From: Serratia symbiotica
GTDB lineage: Bacteria; Pseudomonadota; Gammaproteobacteria; Enterobacterales; Enterobacteriaceae
DNA: 32,559 nucleotides
Direction of reading: 5' to 3'
Assembly (NCBI GenBank): GCA_011754105.1
Contig: JAAKDF010000017.1
Location: 1 to 32,559, forward strand
Positions within the stretch are counted from its first letter, which is position 1. Every line of letters starts with the position of its first letter. Positions 17,406-29,413 of this stretch are shown here, piece after piece. Under the pieces are notes generated by a model. The model was not told where the DNA came from. It saw only the letters and a program-made list of their open reading frames with translations, and searched no databases. The position numbers were made by a program, and so were the translations under genes.

Positions 17406-18414
17406 GGCGTTGTTGAATAAATCGGATTTGGAATAAAGAGTCCCCTGAATGTGCATCTTTCAGGTAACGCGTAAAGTTTCTAGCATACCGGCTAGCGTCA
17501 TCTTGTTTAATGCACAGATCATAGCCATAGCCTCTGCAACTTGCGCATAATAGTCTTGCAGCGACAGGTGACCACTAAATATCTGTTTTACTCTATACAT
17601 CTCTTTTTCGGCTATCGAACGTCGGTGATAGACTGTCATACTTTCCCTCTGTGTTGTTGTCTCCGGTAAGGCGCTGGTTAACCACCGCTTAATTTCGGTC
17701 TGCATAGTCTGCCGACCAATAATGGGCTACGCTTCTGGGCGGTATTAACGCCCTTATCTTCTTGCGCCTTAACTAATCATGATTCACTCGCGTATCGTAA
17801 GCCCCATCCGCCGAGGCGACTTTGATTTTACGGTACGTCTAGCGGATGAGACCTGGGAAGGCTTCCGTATCGGTGATATTGCTCAAGGAAAGGTCAGCAC
17901 ATATGAACTCATGTGTTTTTGTATCTACGGCTAAATGCAGTTTCCGCCAGATCCGCCGTTTCCCCTGACCGTGTTTTATAACTAGGGGCGCAATTTCACC
18001 CGGTGTGGGGTTTTTAAACAGGAAATTGACGGACTGCGCCAGCTTACTGATGCAGGTTTAATCTGGGCAATTTACGGCACTTTTATCAGTGTAAAAATAG
18101 AGTCGACGAAGCGCCTAGAGGGCAACGAAGTGTCAGGCTGCAAATCCGTTTCAGCATTAATACGCTGGTCATTGACATATAGGAATAATGTTGTAGGCGA
18201 CGACGAAGAGAAGGTTTTACCTCGCAGTACCAGGCGTAAAGTACCGTTTCATCCACCCAGAAAGTTAGTGACCCCCAAATGATAAGGGCGTTGTTGTAAG
18301 CCTTCCAGTTGGTGATCTTGAACTTTTGCTTGACCACGCAATGTCGCTATTTTGACAGAAAGAGAGGGATCTGATCCTAATGCCGGCCAAATGTTCGATT
18401 TATTCAACAACGCC
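17406..18414 (-). mobile_element. IS903-like (IS5 family) element, copy 3, dead transposase
   Basis: A 1009-bp element with ends GGCGTTGTTGAATAAATCG (left, 17406) and TCGATTTATTCAACAACGCC (right, ending 18414). IS903 is 1057 bp, and the 48-bp difference equals the missing 16 codons DSTGLKVFGEGEWKVR (junction 17976/17977), the same deletion as in copies 1 and 2. RRSIAE keeps its Ser codon here, unlike copies 1 and 2. Frames are broken (pieces at 17460-17705 and 18086-18337). The 9-bp flanks CGTTCAACT and GGCCATAGG do not match, so this copy does not sit in a simple insertion site. Confidence 0.93.
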
Positions 18415-18693
18415 GGCCATAGGTAGCAGAGTAACTCCGATAACCTGTACCACTGCCGTTACCTCAGGGCTACGGCTTAACCGTTCAGCTTGCCCCAATA
18501 AATTTCCAGCATTGAAAACTTCCCACAGAAATTCCAAAGATCCCCAAACGATAAATTGACAAGCGAACCTGTAGTTACGCAGCATCAGGATGAAAGGCAA
18601 AATAACTAGACATATTTTTAACATATCAGGCAATTGTAGCAGTACCAGAAAGTGCAAAATGCCACAGACAATGGCAATAAGCGCCAGATCCAA
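18415..18693 (-). pseudogene. comEC: comEC/ycaI (DNA-uptake channel) 5' remnant cut by IS
   Basis: Membrane-channel gene of the ComEC/Rec2 family. The remnant begins at a TTG (18691-18693) with MDLALIAIVCGILHFL and hydrophobic stretches, then FIVWGSLEFLWEVFNAGNLL, resembling the YcaI amino terminus (FFVWGILSAKQIL). It ends where IS copy 3 starts at 18414; the rest of this large gene is absent. It lies downstream of ihfB as in E. coli. The 18694-18945 spacer has no recognisable gene. Confidence 0.65.
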
Positions 18694-18945
18694 CTAGATT
18701 TGGATTGGCTGTCTCCCATTACAAAAACAATGCATAGCCGCGTATTACAGCTAGCCGGTGGGATTATTCACATTTCATTTGGCCAGCACTAGTGCCCTTG
18801 CAATGACTCGCAATAAATGCCGCAGATTAACGATTAAGGTTTCATTTATTGATGTTGAACCAAGGCACGGCCCGCAAGAAAAATTTAGGCGGGAGGAGCA
18901 GAAAATGACTAAAAAGCAAGCAAAAACATATAGATAATTCAGCGA

Positions 18946-19230
18946 TTAGCTGTAGCTATTGGCGCGATAACGTAACTCTTTACCAGGCTTAAAGTGAGGA
19001 ACGTACTTGCCATCCAGTTCCACTTTATTACCTGTTTTTGGATTGCGACCCACTCGCGGGGCACGGTAGTGAAGAGAAAAACTGCCAAAACCACGGATCT
19101 CAATGCGTTCACCATCAGCCAGTGTTACAGCCATATGTTCAAGCATCTCTTTCACTGCATCCTCAACAGTCTTCGCAGGGATATGAGATTGCTCACCAGC
19201 AAGTCTTTCGATAAGTTCAGACTTGATCAT
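18946..19230 (-). CDS. ihfB: Integration host factor subunit beta (IHF-beta)
   Basis: Sequence-specific DNA-bending protein subunit that pairs with IHF-alpha. It is 94 residues from ATG 19228-19230 behind a strong GGAGGAATT ribosome site; the longer upstream frame is rejected. The DU/HU fold is clear: [40 protein letters not shown], and the beta-arm with NPKTG, whose Pro intercalates into DNA. The length equals the E. coli protein. It follows rpsA with 61 bp between, which contain a GC-rich hairpin (19266-19284: GGGCGG / CCGCCC). Confidence 0.96.
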   Translation of the reverse strand: MIKSELIERLAGEQSHIPAKTVEDAVKEMLEHMAVTLADGERIEIRGFGSFSLHYRAPRVGRNPKTGNKVELDGKYVPHFKPGKELRYRANSYS

Positions 19231-19291
19231 AATTCCTCCAATCTTTGCAGCTAAACTACCGTATCGGGCGGCCAGAAACCGCCCCCCGTCA

Positions 19292-20968
19292 TTACTCGCC
19301 TTTAGCCGCTTTGAAAGCTTCGGCCATTGCGTTAGAGAAGTTGTTGCCTTTTCCCTGTTTGTGGTTAACAGTTGCGATGGTATCTTTCTCGTTAGCTTCA
19401 TCCTTAGCACATACATACAGGCTTACTAAGCGGTTCTTACGGTCAACGCCGGTGAACTTAGCTTTAACTGTATCACCAACTTTCAGAAACAAAGTTGCAT
19501 CTTCAATCCGGTCACGAGAGGCTTCAGATACACGCAGGTAACCTTCTACACCACCTGCTAATTCTACTGTAGCACCTTTGGCGTCAACTGCGGTGATTTT
19601 ACCCGTAACAATAGTCCCTTTCTTATTAATAGACAGGTAATTATTGAAGGGATCTTCAGCCAGTTGCTTTACGCCCAAAGAGATACGCTCGCGCTCTGCA
19701 TCAACTTGCAAAACAACCGCGGCGATTTCGTCACCTTTTTTGTAATCACGAACTGCTTCTTCTCCCGCAACATTCCAGGAAATATCAGACAGGTGAACCA
19801 GGCCGTCTATGCTACCATCCAGGCCGATGAAGATACCAAAGTCAGTAATTGACTTGATTTTACCTTCAACACGATCACCCTTGTTATAAGTTTCTGCGAA
19901 CTGCTGCCATGGGTTAGATTTGCACTGCTTCAAGCCCAGAGAAATGCGACGACGTTCTTCATCAATGTCCAGAACCATTACTTCTACTGCATCGCCCACG
20001 TTAACAACTTTGGATGGGTGGATGTTTTTGTTAGTCCAATCCATTTCAGAAACGTGTACCAAACCTTCAACACCTTCTTCGATTTCTACGAAGCAACCGT
20101 AGTCAGTCAGGTTGGTAACACAACCTGTGAGTTTGGTGCTTTCAGGGTAACGTTTCGCGATAGCCACCCATGGATCTTCGCCCAGTTGTTTCAGGCCTAG
20201 GGAAACACGAGTACGCTCGCGGTCAAACTTCAGCACTTTAACGGTTACTTCATCACCCATATTAACGATTTCACTGGGGTGCTTAACGCGTTTCCAAGCC
20301 ATATCAGTGATGTGCAGCAGGCCATCTACACCGCCCAAATCAACAAATGCACCGTAGTCAGTGAGGTTCTTAACGATACCTTTAACTTCCATTCCTTCTT
20401 GCAAATTTTCCAGCAGTTGATCGCGTTCTGCACTGTTCTCAGATTCAATAACCGCACGACGAGAAACCACAACGTTGTTGCGTTTCTGATCCAGCTTAAT
20501 GACTTTAAACTCAAGCTCTTTGCCTTCCAAGTGCAACGTGTCGCGTACCGGACGCACGTCAACCAGGGAGCCTGGCAAGAACGCCCGAATGCCGTTCAGC
20601 TCGACGGTGAAACCACCCTTAACTTTGCCGTTGATAACACCGACGACAGTTTCAGCGTCTTCATAAGCTTTTTCCAGCGTGATCCAAGCTTCGTGACGCT
20701 TAGCTTTTTCACGGGACAGCAGGGTTTCACCGAAGCCATCTTCAACAGCGTCTAGCGCAACGTCAACTTCGTCACCGATCTGGATTTCCAGCTCGCCCTG
20801 TACGTTTTTGAACTGCTCAGCCGGGATGGCAGATTCAGACTTCAGACCAGCGTCAACAAGTACGACATCTTTATCGATAGCAACGACAGTGCCACGAACG
20901 ATGGAACCTGGACGGGTTTCAATTGTTTTCAGCGATTCTTCAAAGAGTTGAGCGAAAGATTCAGTCAT
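19292..20968 (-). CDS. rpsA: 30S ribosomal protein S1
   Basis: S1 brings mRNA to the 30S subunit and unfolds its structure. It is 558 residues from [11 protein letters not shown] (start 20968; five codons of the longer frame are dropped because homologues begin here). The six repeated S1/OB domains are visible, with repeated signatures such as [39 protein letters not shown] and [20 protein letters not shown]. Near-identical to enterobacterial S1 across the first 450 residues. As in E. coli, there is no strong Shine-Dalgarno, fitting S1's known unusual, self-regulated initiation. The upstream 20969-21148 holds no gene. Confidence 0.97.
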   Translation of the reverse strand: MTESFAQLFEESLKTIETRPGSIVRGTVVAIDKDVVLVDAGLKSESAIPAEQFKNVQGELEIQIGDEVDVALDAVEDGFGETLLSREKAKRHEAWITLEKAYEDAETVVGVINGKVKGGFTVELNGIRAFLPGSLVDVRPVRDTLHLEGKELEFKVIKLDQKRNNVVVSRRAVIESENSAERDQLLENLQEGMEVKGIVKNLTDYGAFVDLGGVDGLLHITDMAWKRVKHPSEIVNMGDEVTVKVLKFDRERTRVSLGLKQLGEDPWVAIAKRYPESTKLTGCVTNLTDYGCFVEIEEGVEGLVHVSEMDWTNKNIHPSKVVNVGDAVEVMVLDIDEERRRISLGLKQCKSNPWQQFAETYNKGDRVEGKIKSITDFGIFIGLDGSIDGLVHLSDISWNVAGEEAVRDYKKGDEIAAVVLQVDAERERISLGVKQLAEDPFNNYLSINKKGTIVTGKITAVDAKGATVELAGGVEGYLRVSEASRDRIEDATLFLKVGDTVKAKFTGVDRKNRLVSLYVCAKDEANEKDTIATVNHKQGKGNNFSNAMAEAFKAAKGE

Positions 20969-21148
20969 GTTGTTAATCTTCAAGATTCTTTAGTTTAACG
21001 TCCATCCAGCATCCTACTAAATGGGGTTGTTTTACATACACCGCCATTGGATCCATGCCGACATAGTTTAGGTTATAAGGGTAAAATTTACCTACTACAT
21101 TGCGGTACTTATATGAAGAATAGGGTAAAAATAATAGTGCTAACACAC

Positions 21149-21838
21149 TTATTGCTGTGGTAACGCTATGATTTGCTGTACATAAGTCAACGCTTGCTGG
21201 ATGACTTCCCAGATAGACAGGCTGGTTGAATCCAGCACAAAGGCATCGGAGGCAGGCACCAGAGGAGCGATAGACCGATTACGGTCACGGTCGTCCCGTT
21301 CACGTATCTCGGCTAAAAGCCATTTAAGGTTAACATTAAAGCCCCTTTCCTGCAACTGTAGCCTGCGGCGCTGCGCACGCTCTTCAGCGGTGGCATCAAG
21401 GAAAATTTTAACCGGGGCATCCGGGAAGACCACTGTGCCCATATCGCGGCCATCGGCAACCAGGCCAGGCTCCTCACAAAACGCGCGCTGGCGGCGTAGT
21501 AACGCCTCGCGCACACGTGGTAATTTAGCCGCCAGCGAAGCGGTGTTGCCGACGGTTCCGGTACGGATCTGATTGCTGACGTCCTCACCTTCCAAAACCA
21601 CCAGCAGCTTGCCATCCTGAGCGACAAAGCAAACATCAAGATGTGCGGCCAACGGAACCAGCGCTTCCTCAGAAGTAATATCCACCTGATGATGTAATGC
21701 TGCCATCGCCAGCACACGATAGATCGCGCCAGAATCAAGCAAATGCCAACCAAGGGATTCGGCTATGGCTTTACACAGCGTGCCTTTGCCAGCGCCACTT
21801 GGCCCATCCACGGTTATTACCGGGGCTGTAGCCGTCAT
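21149..21838 (-). CDS. cmk: Cytidylate kinase
   Basis: Phosphorylates CMP and dCMP using ATP in pyrimidine salvage and RNA turnover. It is 229 residues from MTATAPVIT behind AAGGAGAGAGAA (start 21836-21838); the longer frame to 21880 is rejected. P-loop GPSGAGKGT is at 12-20. The conserved blocks [31 protein letters not shown] and RDDRDRNR, which bind nucleotides, are intact. It lies upstream of rpsA in the ancestral order. The upstream region 21839-22094 has only short hairpins and no gene; ycaL, found between aroA and cmk in E. coli, is absent. Confidence 0.96.
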   Translation of the reverse strand: MTATAPVITVDGPSGAGKGTLCKAIAESLGWHLLDSGAIYRVLAMAALHHQVDITSEEALVPLAAHLDVCFVAQDGKLLVVLEGEDVSNQIRTGTVGNTASLAAKLPRVREALLRRQRAFCEEPGLVADGRDMGTVVFPDAPVKIFLDATAEERAQRRRLQLQERGFNVNLKWLLAEIRERDDRDRNRSIAPLVPASDAFVLDSTSLSIWEVIQQALTYVQQIIALPQQ

Positions 21839-22094
21839 TTCTCTCTCCTTCAGGTAGAAAACCTCACAGGAATGGAACATGGCCAGTCCTCAAATTAACA
21901 TGAAGTTTTTATTGCTAGCGCCCCTGCCGATTGCCCAATAGGGGGCAGATACTGTGGCGTATTATACGCTGCCATGCGTTGAACTGTTACCTTGGAACTG
22001 GCTGGTTGTATAAAATAAGCGTATAAACGCATTTATTCTGCAATAAATACGATAACTTTCCACCTAAGGAGCCTTGAAATAAATGCTTTGATCG

Positions 22095-23381
22095 TTACGC
22101 CAACCGGCTGATCCGCGCTAGTTGTTCGAAATAGTCTGGGAAGGTTTTCGCGGTGCATTGCGGGTCAAGTATGGTAACCGGTGTATCCGATAACGCCATC
22201 AGCGAAAAACACATCGCCATGCGATGATCGTTATAAGTGTTGATAGCAGCGAACTTCAGCTTAGCGGGCGGCACCACATGTATAGAGTCCTCACCTTCGT
22301 CAACCTCTGCGCCAACTTTGCGCAACTCGGTGGCCATTGCCGCTAGACGGTCGGTTTCCTTCACTCGCCAGTTATAGATATTGCGCAATGTAGTCGGCCC
22401 CTTGGCAAACAGTGCAGTGGTAGCAATGGTCATCGCTGCATCTGGCATAGAATTCATATCCATGTCGATGCCACATAGTTCGCCGTAACCACACTCGATA
22501 AAATCATCGCCCCAGGTAATGCGCGCGCCCATTTTTTCTAACACGTTGGCAAACTGGGTGTCACCCTGCACACTTTTGCTGCCGATACCGGTCACACGTA
22601 CGGTGCCACCTTTAATCGCCGCTGCAGCCAAGAAGTAAGAGGCTGAAGAAGCATCCCCCTCCACCAGGTAATTTCCCGGTGAACGGTAAGTTTGACGTCC
22701 CTGAATCTGGAACCCACGATAATTGTCGTGGCTAACTTCAACGCCAAAGCTGCGCATCAGGTGCAGCGTAATGTCGATGTAGGGTTTGGAGACCAACTCA
22801 CCCTGGATATGGATCTGCGTATCCTGTGGAGCTAGCGGTACAGTCATAAGTAACGCGGTCAAAAACTGGCTAGAGACGCTACCATCGACAGTGATATCGC
22901 CTCCTAAGAAACTGCCACGCAGGCGCACTGGCGGATAATCTGGTTGTTCCAGATAATCAATTTGCGCGCCGCCCTGGCGCAATGCGTCCACTAAGTGGCC
23001 GATCGGCCGCTCTTTCATACGCGGTTCCCCCGTCAACACCGCATCGCCATGACTAAGACACAGCGCTGCTGCCAGTGGCCGCATCGCAGTGCCTGCATTG
23101 CCTAGGAACAATTTCAACGGCTGGTTAGCCACCAACGGCCCGGCAGCACCGTCGACTTGGCAGACGGTGCGATCAGCGGAAAGCTGATAATTTACGCCCA
23201 ATGCCCACAATGCATTCAGCATATGACGCACATCGTCACTGTCAAGCAAGTTGGTAAGCCGGGTATTCCCCTCCGCCAGCGCCGCTAGCAGCAGGGCACG
23301 GTTGGATACACTCTTGGAGCCGGGTAAGTTGACGGTGCCATTGACCAAAGCGACCCGTTGTAACGTCAGTGAATCTAACAT
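22095..23381 (-). CDS. aroA: 5-enolpyruvylshikimate-3-phosphate synthase
   Basis: Sixth step of the shikimate pathway to chorismate: transfers enolpyruvyl from PEP to shikimate 3-phosphate. It is 428 residues from MLDSLTLQ (23379-23381), chosen by homology over an ATG six codons earlier. Visible active-site blocks: [17 protein letters not shown] (from Pro20), [15 protein letters not shown] with Gly97 and Pro102, [14 protein letters not shown]-type [32 protein letters not shown] and [10 protein letters not shown]. It is a class I enzyme by these motifs. Its sequence is undamaged. It stands downstream of serC, its normal operon partner. Confidence 0.97.
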   Translation of the reverse strand: MLDSLTLQRVALVNGTVNLPGSKSVSNRALLLAALAEGNTRLTNLLDSDDVRHMLNALWALGVNYQLSADRTVCQVDGAAGPLVANQPLKLFLGNAGTAMRPLAAALCLSHGDAVLTGEPRMKERPIGHLVDALRQGGAQIDYLEQPDYPPVRLRGSFLGGDITVDGSVSSQFLTALLMTVPLAPQDTQIHIQGELVSKPYIDITLHLMRSFGVEVSHDNYRGFQIQGRQTYRSPGNYLVEGDASSASYFLAAAAIKGGTVRVTGIGSKSVQGDTQFANVLEKMGARITWGDDFIECGYGELCGIDMDMNSMPDAAMTIATTALFAKGPTTLRNIYNWRVKETDRLAAMATELRKVGAEVDEGEDSIHVVPPAKLKFAAINTYNDHRMAMCFSLMALSDTPVTILDPQCTAKTFPDYFEQLARISRLA

Positions 23382-23485
23382 ATAAACAAAACTCTTCAAA
23401 TTCTGATGAACGGAACGGCTCTGAGAATAATGATGGAGCCACCTTACTATACAAGGAGTATAGTGGTAAGTAGCCCACCGCTCTC

Positions 23486-23607
23486 AGTAAGTACTACCAA
23501 TATGCACAGGGATAATGAAAAGCAACTGTAGCGTACAGGGAGTCCTTGAACAGGGTGAACCCTTACCATGTCTAAAATGGTAAATAAAATAGCCTAATGG
23601 GATAGGT
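23486..23607. repeat. Intergenic repeat, copy B
   Basis: Lies in the serC-aroA gap. The right half matches copy A at 9258-9345 (AGCGTACAGGGAGTCC and GTAAATAAAATAGCCTAATG; end GGGATAGGTTTTT). It ends just before the serC stop codon, so serC and aroA are separated by about 230 bp. A weak hairpin at 23449-23470 (CTTACTATAC / GTATAG-GGTAAG) precedes it. Confidence 0.6.
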
Positions 23608-23609
23608 TT

Positions 23610-24695
23610 TTACCCGTGGCGACGTTCAAAATCGTTCATAAAGTTGGTTAACGCCTGCACACCCGCCAGCGGCATTGCATTGTAAATAGAAGCGCGCATG
23701 CCGCCAACCAACCGGTGACCTTTTAGGGCCTGCAAGCTGATAGCTTCCGCTTCGCTGAGGAACACCTTATCCAGCGCTGAATCTGCCAACTGGAACGGCA
23801 CGTTCATCCAGGAACGGTTGGCGTGTGCCACCTGGCTGTGGTAGAAATCGGAGTTATCGATGGTGTCGTACAGCAGTTCAGCCTTGGCCTGATTGCGCTT
23901 TTGCATTTCCATCAGGCCACCCTGCTCTTTCAGCCATTTGAACACCAGGCCGGAAAGATACCAAGCAAAGGTCGGTGGGGTGTTGAACATCGAATTGTTC
24001 TCGGCTAGCACGGTGTAATCTAGAATCGACGGCACTTCACGGCGAGCCTTACCCAGTAGCTCTTCACGTACGATCACCAGCGTCAGGCCAGCAGGGCCGA
24101 TATTTTTCTGCGCGCCGGCGTAAATCATACCGAAACGGATCACTTCCAGCGGGCGAGACAAAATAGTCGAGGAGTAATCGCCGATTACCACATTGTCACC
24201 GAAGTCCGGTATTTCATCGATAGCCACGCCATCGATGGTTTCATTGGGGCAGTAGTGGACATAAGCCGCGCTATCTCTGATCGGCCACTCTTTTATCGGT
24301 TTAATACCGCTATGGTTACCAATATGGGTTTTCACGTCGATGACGTTCGGCGTGCAATATTTCTGTGCTTCGTTGATTGCATTATGCGCCCAATAGCCGC
24401 CGTCGACGTAGTCGGCGGTGGTTTTATCCCCTAGCAGGTTCAGCGGCAATGCTGCGAACTGTGCACGAGCACCACCATGGCAGAACAGCACTTTGTAATT
24501 AGATGGAATGTTCAGCAGATCGCGTAGATCCTGTTCGGACTGCTGGGCAACGGCGATAAATTCTTTACTGCGGTGGCTGATTTCCATTACTGAAGTACCC
24601 AGTCCGTGCCAGTTGCACAGTTCCTGCGCTGCGCGGCGCAACACTTCAGCCGGCAACATTGCTGGGCCAGAGCTAAAATTATAAACCTGTGTCAT
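23610..24695 (-). CDS. serC: Phosphoserine / phosphohydroxythreonine aminotransferase
   Basis: PLP enzyme for serine synthesis and for pyridoxine (vitamin B6) synthesis. It is 361 residues, matching E. coli SerC (362). It starts [18 protein letters not shown]-lysine K197 is in [10 protein letters not shown], and the substrate blocks [14 protein letters not shown] and [13 protein letters not shown] are intact. Ends [11 protein letters not shown]. It is the normal operon partner of aroA. Together they support serine, B6 and aromatic synthesis in an otherwise shrinking gene set. Confidence 0.97.
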   Translation of the reverse strand: MTQVYNFSSGPAMLPAEVLRRAAQELCNWHGLGTSVMEISHRSKEFIAVAQQSEQDLRDLLNIPSNYKVLFCHGGARAQFAALPLNLLGDKTTADYVDGGYWAHNAINEAQKYCTPNVIDVKTHIGNHSGIKPIKEWPIRDSAAYVHYCPNETIDGVAIDEIPDFGDNVVIGDYSSTILSRPLEVIRFGMIYAGAQKNIGPAGLTLVIVREELLGKARREVPSILDYTVLAENNSMFNTPPTFAWYLSGLVFKWLKEQGGLMEMQKRNQAKAELLYDTIDNSDFYHSQVAHANRSWMNVPFQLADSALDKVFLSEAEAISLQALKGHRLVGGMRASIYNAMPLAGVQALTNFMNDFERRHG

Positions 24696-25128
24696 TTTCC
24701 TTCACCACTTTTACCCTATCTCGCCGCAAGAAGCGGCCTATCAAAATATACCCGAAGTTAACGCTCATGCTAACTATCCCAGCGGTTTTATCACTCAGGT
24801 TACGCAGCTGCAATGCTTATTCTTCGCTCGCAAGCTAGCACGGTGCGTAATAACAGGCTCTATGTATGGCTTGTTAGCGGCGCTAGCGGTCATTGGAACG
24901 CATAGCAATACGGTTGGTGGGCCATAACCTAGGAGTGCCCAAATGGCCAAGCCTTTCGGGCCGCATACCAAAAGCCGGTACTCCGCATTGTTAGGCACCC
25001 TACTGCGCCTTGACTACCGGATTTTGGAACTGCGATGCCGCCACGCTCAATAACCGAACACAGCCCAGAAATACAGGGAGCTTAGGCGTAACACCCCATA
25101 TCATCACGCGTTTTAGTAGACTTAAAAA
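24696..25128. other. Gene-free gap between serC and ycaO
   Basis: About 430 bp between divergent serC and ycaO relics. I find no recognisable gene or terminator. ycaP, which lies here in E. coli, is not seen. A minus-strand frame (24795-24998) contains hydrophobic text but no family I can name. The likely serC promoter is in this region. Confidence 0.4.
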
Positions 25129-26312
25129 GTGAAGACCCTGACGCAAACTTTTATCTTTAGCAAAGACGCCGCAATGGAAGACTCAATTACCTGTTACCAA
25201 CAAAAGCTGAGCGATCTAAGTTTTAATATAGAAGAAGGATCGTGGCTTAATCAGATGCCACACGTCTGGTTGGTTCACATCCGTGATCGCGATTGCACGC
25301 TGTACTTTACTAACGGTAAAGGTGTCAGCAAAAAAGCCGTGCTGGTTTCCGCTTTAGGCAAATACTTCGAGCGCCTGTCCACCAACTATTTCTTAGCCGA
25401 TTTTTAGTTGCGCCAACAGATCGCCAAGGGCGCTTTCGCGCATTACCACATTGAAAAATGGTTCCCAATCCCCGCAGATGGCTCACTGCTGGCTGGTATT
25501 CTTGACGAGCGCTTGCATGCCTTTTACGATCTAGAGTAGGAACTGAGCGCCAGCGATCTGATCGATTTGCAATCTGGCAATGGTGATCGCGGTATTTGCA
25601 CCCTGCCATTTATCCACTAGTCTGACTAAAAAACCGTTTATATCCCGATGAAGATCATCGGCAACTTGTACGTTTCCAAAGGTATGTCTGCTGACAACGC
25701 CACTAATGAGGCTTATATGCAGGCGTTTTACAAGGTGTTCGAACGCTATGCGAAAAACCGTATTTTCGCGGAAACCATAAGCCTGCCGTCGATCCCTACC
25801 GAGGTGCTACAACGCTATCCAGGAGTGGTGGCAGCCATCGTTATGATGGAAGAAGAAGGTTTCCAGATCTTGTCTTACGACGCTTCGATGGGGTATAAAC
25901 TACCCGTTGATCTGCGTGGTGCTGTTCAACCCGGCCAATGGTACTTGCTTTGCCTTATTCGGAGCTCATCCCAAGTTAGGCGTAGCACTGGAATGCACGG
26001 TCCTCGAGCTGCTAAAAGAGGACACAATTTAAAGGCTCTAGACATGTTTAGCGCCCCAACGTTTGGTAATGAAGCAGTCGCCGAAAACACTAACCTGGAA
26101 ATTCACTGTATCGATTCCAGCGGTCTGATCTCTTGGGATATCTTCTAACAGAATGCGGATTACCCATTTATTGACTAGAACTTCAGCGGCAGTACTCAGA
26201 AAGAATTCGCCACGCTAATGCGCATTTTTGATCAGTAAGGGGCGCAATTTTATATTGACGACTACCAGCACCTGGGCGCCTACGCTTGCCGCATCATTGT
26301 TCCGGGTATGTT

Positions 26313-26356
26313 CCGGCAGAAGACATGCTGTTGGCCAACAGCATGTCTTCTGCCGG
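26313..26356. repeat. Perfect 44-bp palindrome, 22-bp arms, no loop (inside ycaO)
   Basis: Arms 26313-26334 and 26335-26356 are exact complements with no spacer (left arm begins CCGGCAGAAGACATGCTG). The left arm encodes PAEDMLLAN, matching YcaO PAEDLWLAN. The right arm should encode about 16 further codons ending in LPG of LPGSEWE, but they are replaced by the reverse complement of the left arm. Confidence 0.93.
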
Positions 26357-26652
26357 GCAGCGAATGGGAGCCTGAGGAATACCTGGCGCTGATCCAGCAG
26401 TTGGACGACGAAGGGCTGGACGATTTCACACGTGTGCGCAAGTTTCTGGGTATTGCCGGCGGTAAAGAAAATACCTGGTACCCCCTGCGCATCGGAGAAT
26501 TGAAGTCTGTGCTGGCGTTGTCTGGCGGTGATCGGGATTAAGCGCTAATCTGTACTGAATGGACGCAGGAATTCAACGCTTCCGTCTGGAACTAGACGCG
26601 CTGCAACTATTATATTTGCCTGCGGACTTTGAGTTCCGGCCTGCGGCCCAGC

Positions 26653-26699
26653 GCAAGCACTGTTCAAATCGGTTGGGAACCGATTTGAACAGTGCTTGC
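26653..26699. repeat. Perfect inverted repeat, 22-bp arms, GGG loop (end of ycaO)
   Basis: Arms 26653-26674 and 26678-26699 are exact complements around GGG (left arm begins GCAAGCACTGTTCAAATC). It marks the point where recognisable ycaO sequence stops. About 50 bp further on is the serS stop. Confidence 0.92.
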
Positions 26700-26752
26700 C
26701 GCCTTCCTACCACTCGATTTATTTAGGGTATAGTGTTATTTATAGGCGATTT

Positions 26753-28063
<1,311 letters not shown>

Positions 28064-28099
28064 TTATTGAAAGAAAGTTTGTATTTTATACTAATTATG

Positions 28100-28156
28100 C
28101 TTCAAGTTGCCTGTGCGTTAGCTTTCCTTTCTCACCCCAGTCACTTAATAGTGTAA
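28100..28156. repeat. ERIC-type intergenic repeat fragment
   Basis: Contains TTCAAGTTGC and CTCACCCCAGTCACTTA, typical of the ends of enterobacterial ERIC-like repeats in Serratia and Yersinia. It sits in the 28046-28219 gap between serS and rarA, upstream of serS. The 14155 region contains the same end in the other direction. Confidence 0.5.
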
Positions 28157-28219
28157 TCTGCTAGGGATAAATAAACCCCAGTGCTGAGGTTAAGCCTGCG
28201 TCTAGCGTTGACGCTGGCG

Positions 28220-29406
28220 TTAGCATTTTGTCTGACTATTTTGTCCCTGTTCATTTAGCCATGGCAGCTTATCGCCAATTTCACCTTCCGACCCCCTCGA
28301 GAGGTCAGTTGATATTAACGCGTATTGACCATTTCAGGTGGAAAATAGCTCTCACCGGGAGCGCAGGAGTGTTCTTCGTCGTGGGCGGTAAAGGAACTCA
28401 GCACACAGCCCCATCGATTTCATCAGCTTGGTCGGCGCATTGCGCAAATATTTAGGCACATCTTAATCATCTTGTTCTCTGGCGTCGCGCATCGCCGCTT
28501 TGAAGGCGGTATACACCGCATTTCTTTTCGGCGCACAGGTGCTAGGTAGACAATTGCCTGTGCGATGGCCCGTTCTACTTCCGCAGGCCATACACCTGTG
28601 CAACAATGCTGCGATCGCCACCTGCATGCTGCGCGGATCGGCGGTGGCGATATCTAGTGATAATACGTGCATATCAGTATAGTTCGGCGTCTGATGCCGA
28701 ACCGCGCACCGAATTGTCGAAGAGTGCACTGCGGTCACCCAATACCTCTTTTAGCAGTTTAGACGTTAGTACTTTTACCACTTTGGTATTTATTTCCGCC
28801 ATATCAGCCATCATTTCCAAGCTTTTCAGCGCCCGGCGCGCTTCATCCCCCAACCAGTTACGACAACATACGGCGCGTCTCTTCCGGCAATTAGATATTC
28901 TGGCCACCTAAGCCGCGCTTGCTATCGTTCATCGCCTGATCCAGTACCTGGCTGATATCCTCAGCAGCCAACGCCTTTAGCAGATAAACGCGGGTGCGCG
29001 AAAAAAATGCCGATTTGAGTTCAAACGAGGGGTTTTCGGTAGTTGCACCGCTAAAGGTGATGGTGCCGTCTTCGATGTAAGGCAGAAAAGCATCCTGCTA
29101 GATTGTATTGAACCGGTGTACCTCATCAATAAAAAAGATGGTGCGACGGCTAAAACTACGGTTTTGCCGTGCATGCTAGATCGCCTTTCGGATGTCTTTA
29201 ATGGCAGAAGTGACAGCAGAAATGCGCTAGACATCCGCCTGACAATAACGGCCAATTAACTCTGCCAGCATTTTTTTCCCGTTGCCTGGTAGGCCCCACA
29301 AAATCATCGAGTGCAACTGCCCGGCTTCAATGGCGCGTGGCAGCGGCTTTCCGGCGGCCAACGGCTTGAACTCATTTTGGGAAAAATCAAGCGACAGATT
29401 ACTAAC
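28220..29406 (-). pseudogene. rarA: rarA (replication-associated AAA+ ATPase) pseudogene
   Basis: RarA (MgsA) acts at stalled replication forks. The relic reads [17 protein letters not shown] (ATG lost; GTT now precedes it), then [17 protein letters not shown], then the damaged Walker A GNGKKM in place of [42 protein letters not shown], and a C-terminal stretch (VYTAFKAAMRDARE). Stops and frameshifts break it throughout. About 17 codons between two PLAA/LLAA copies are missing. It lies between lolA and serS, as in E. coli. Confidence 0.95.
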
Positions 29407-29413
29407 TGGTGCC

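Larger units (their letters stand above)
25129..26705 (+). pseudogene. ycaO: ycaO (ribosomal S12 methylthiotransferase accessory / YcaO ATPase) pseudogene
   Basis: YcaO-family ATPases activate amide backbones; in E. coli YcaO influences S12 beta-methylthiolation. Starting with GTG 25129 (LTQTFIFSKDAAMEDSI), the order matches E. coli YcaO: LYFTNGKGVSKKAVLVSALG, KYFERLSTNYFLADF, stop, DLQSGNGDRGICTLPF, stop, VYIPMKIIGNLYVSKGMSAD, IDSSGLISWDIF, stop, ACRIIVPGM, PGSEWEPEEYLALIQQLDDE and LRIGELKSVLALSGGD. At least eight lesions, and two perfect palindromes replace coding sequence. The last ~100 codons are gone. It is opposite in strand to serC as in E. coli. Confidence 0.95.

Noticed and set aside
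18946-19416. 156-residue frame for IHF-beta
   Set aside because: The family starts at [10 protein letters not shown] behind a strong ribosome site; the extra N-terminal part overlaps the end of rpsA.
24795-24998. Hydrophobic minus-strand frame upstream of serC
   Set aside because: No recognisable family and it lies in a promoter gap; treated as random.
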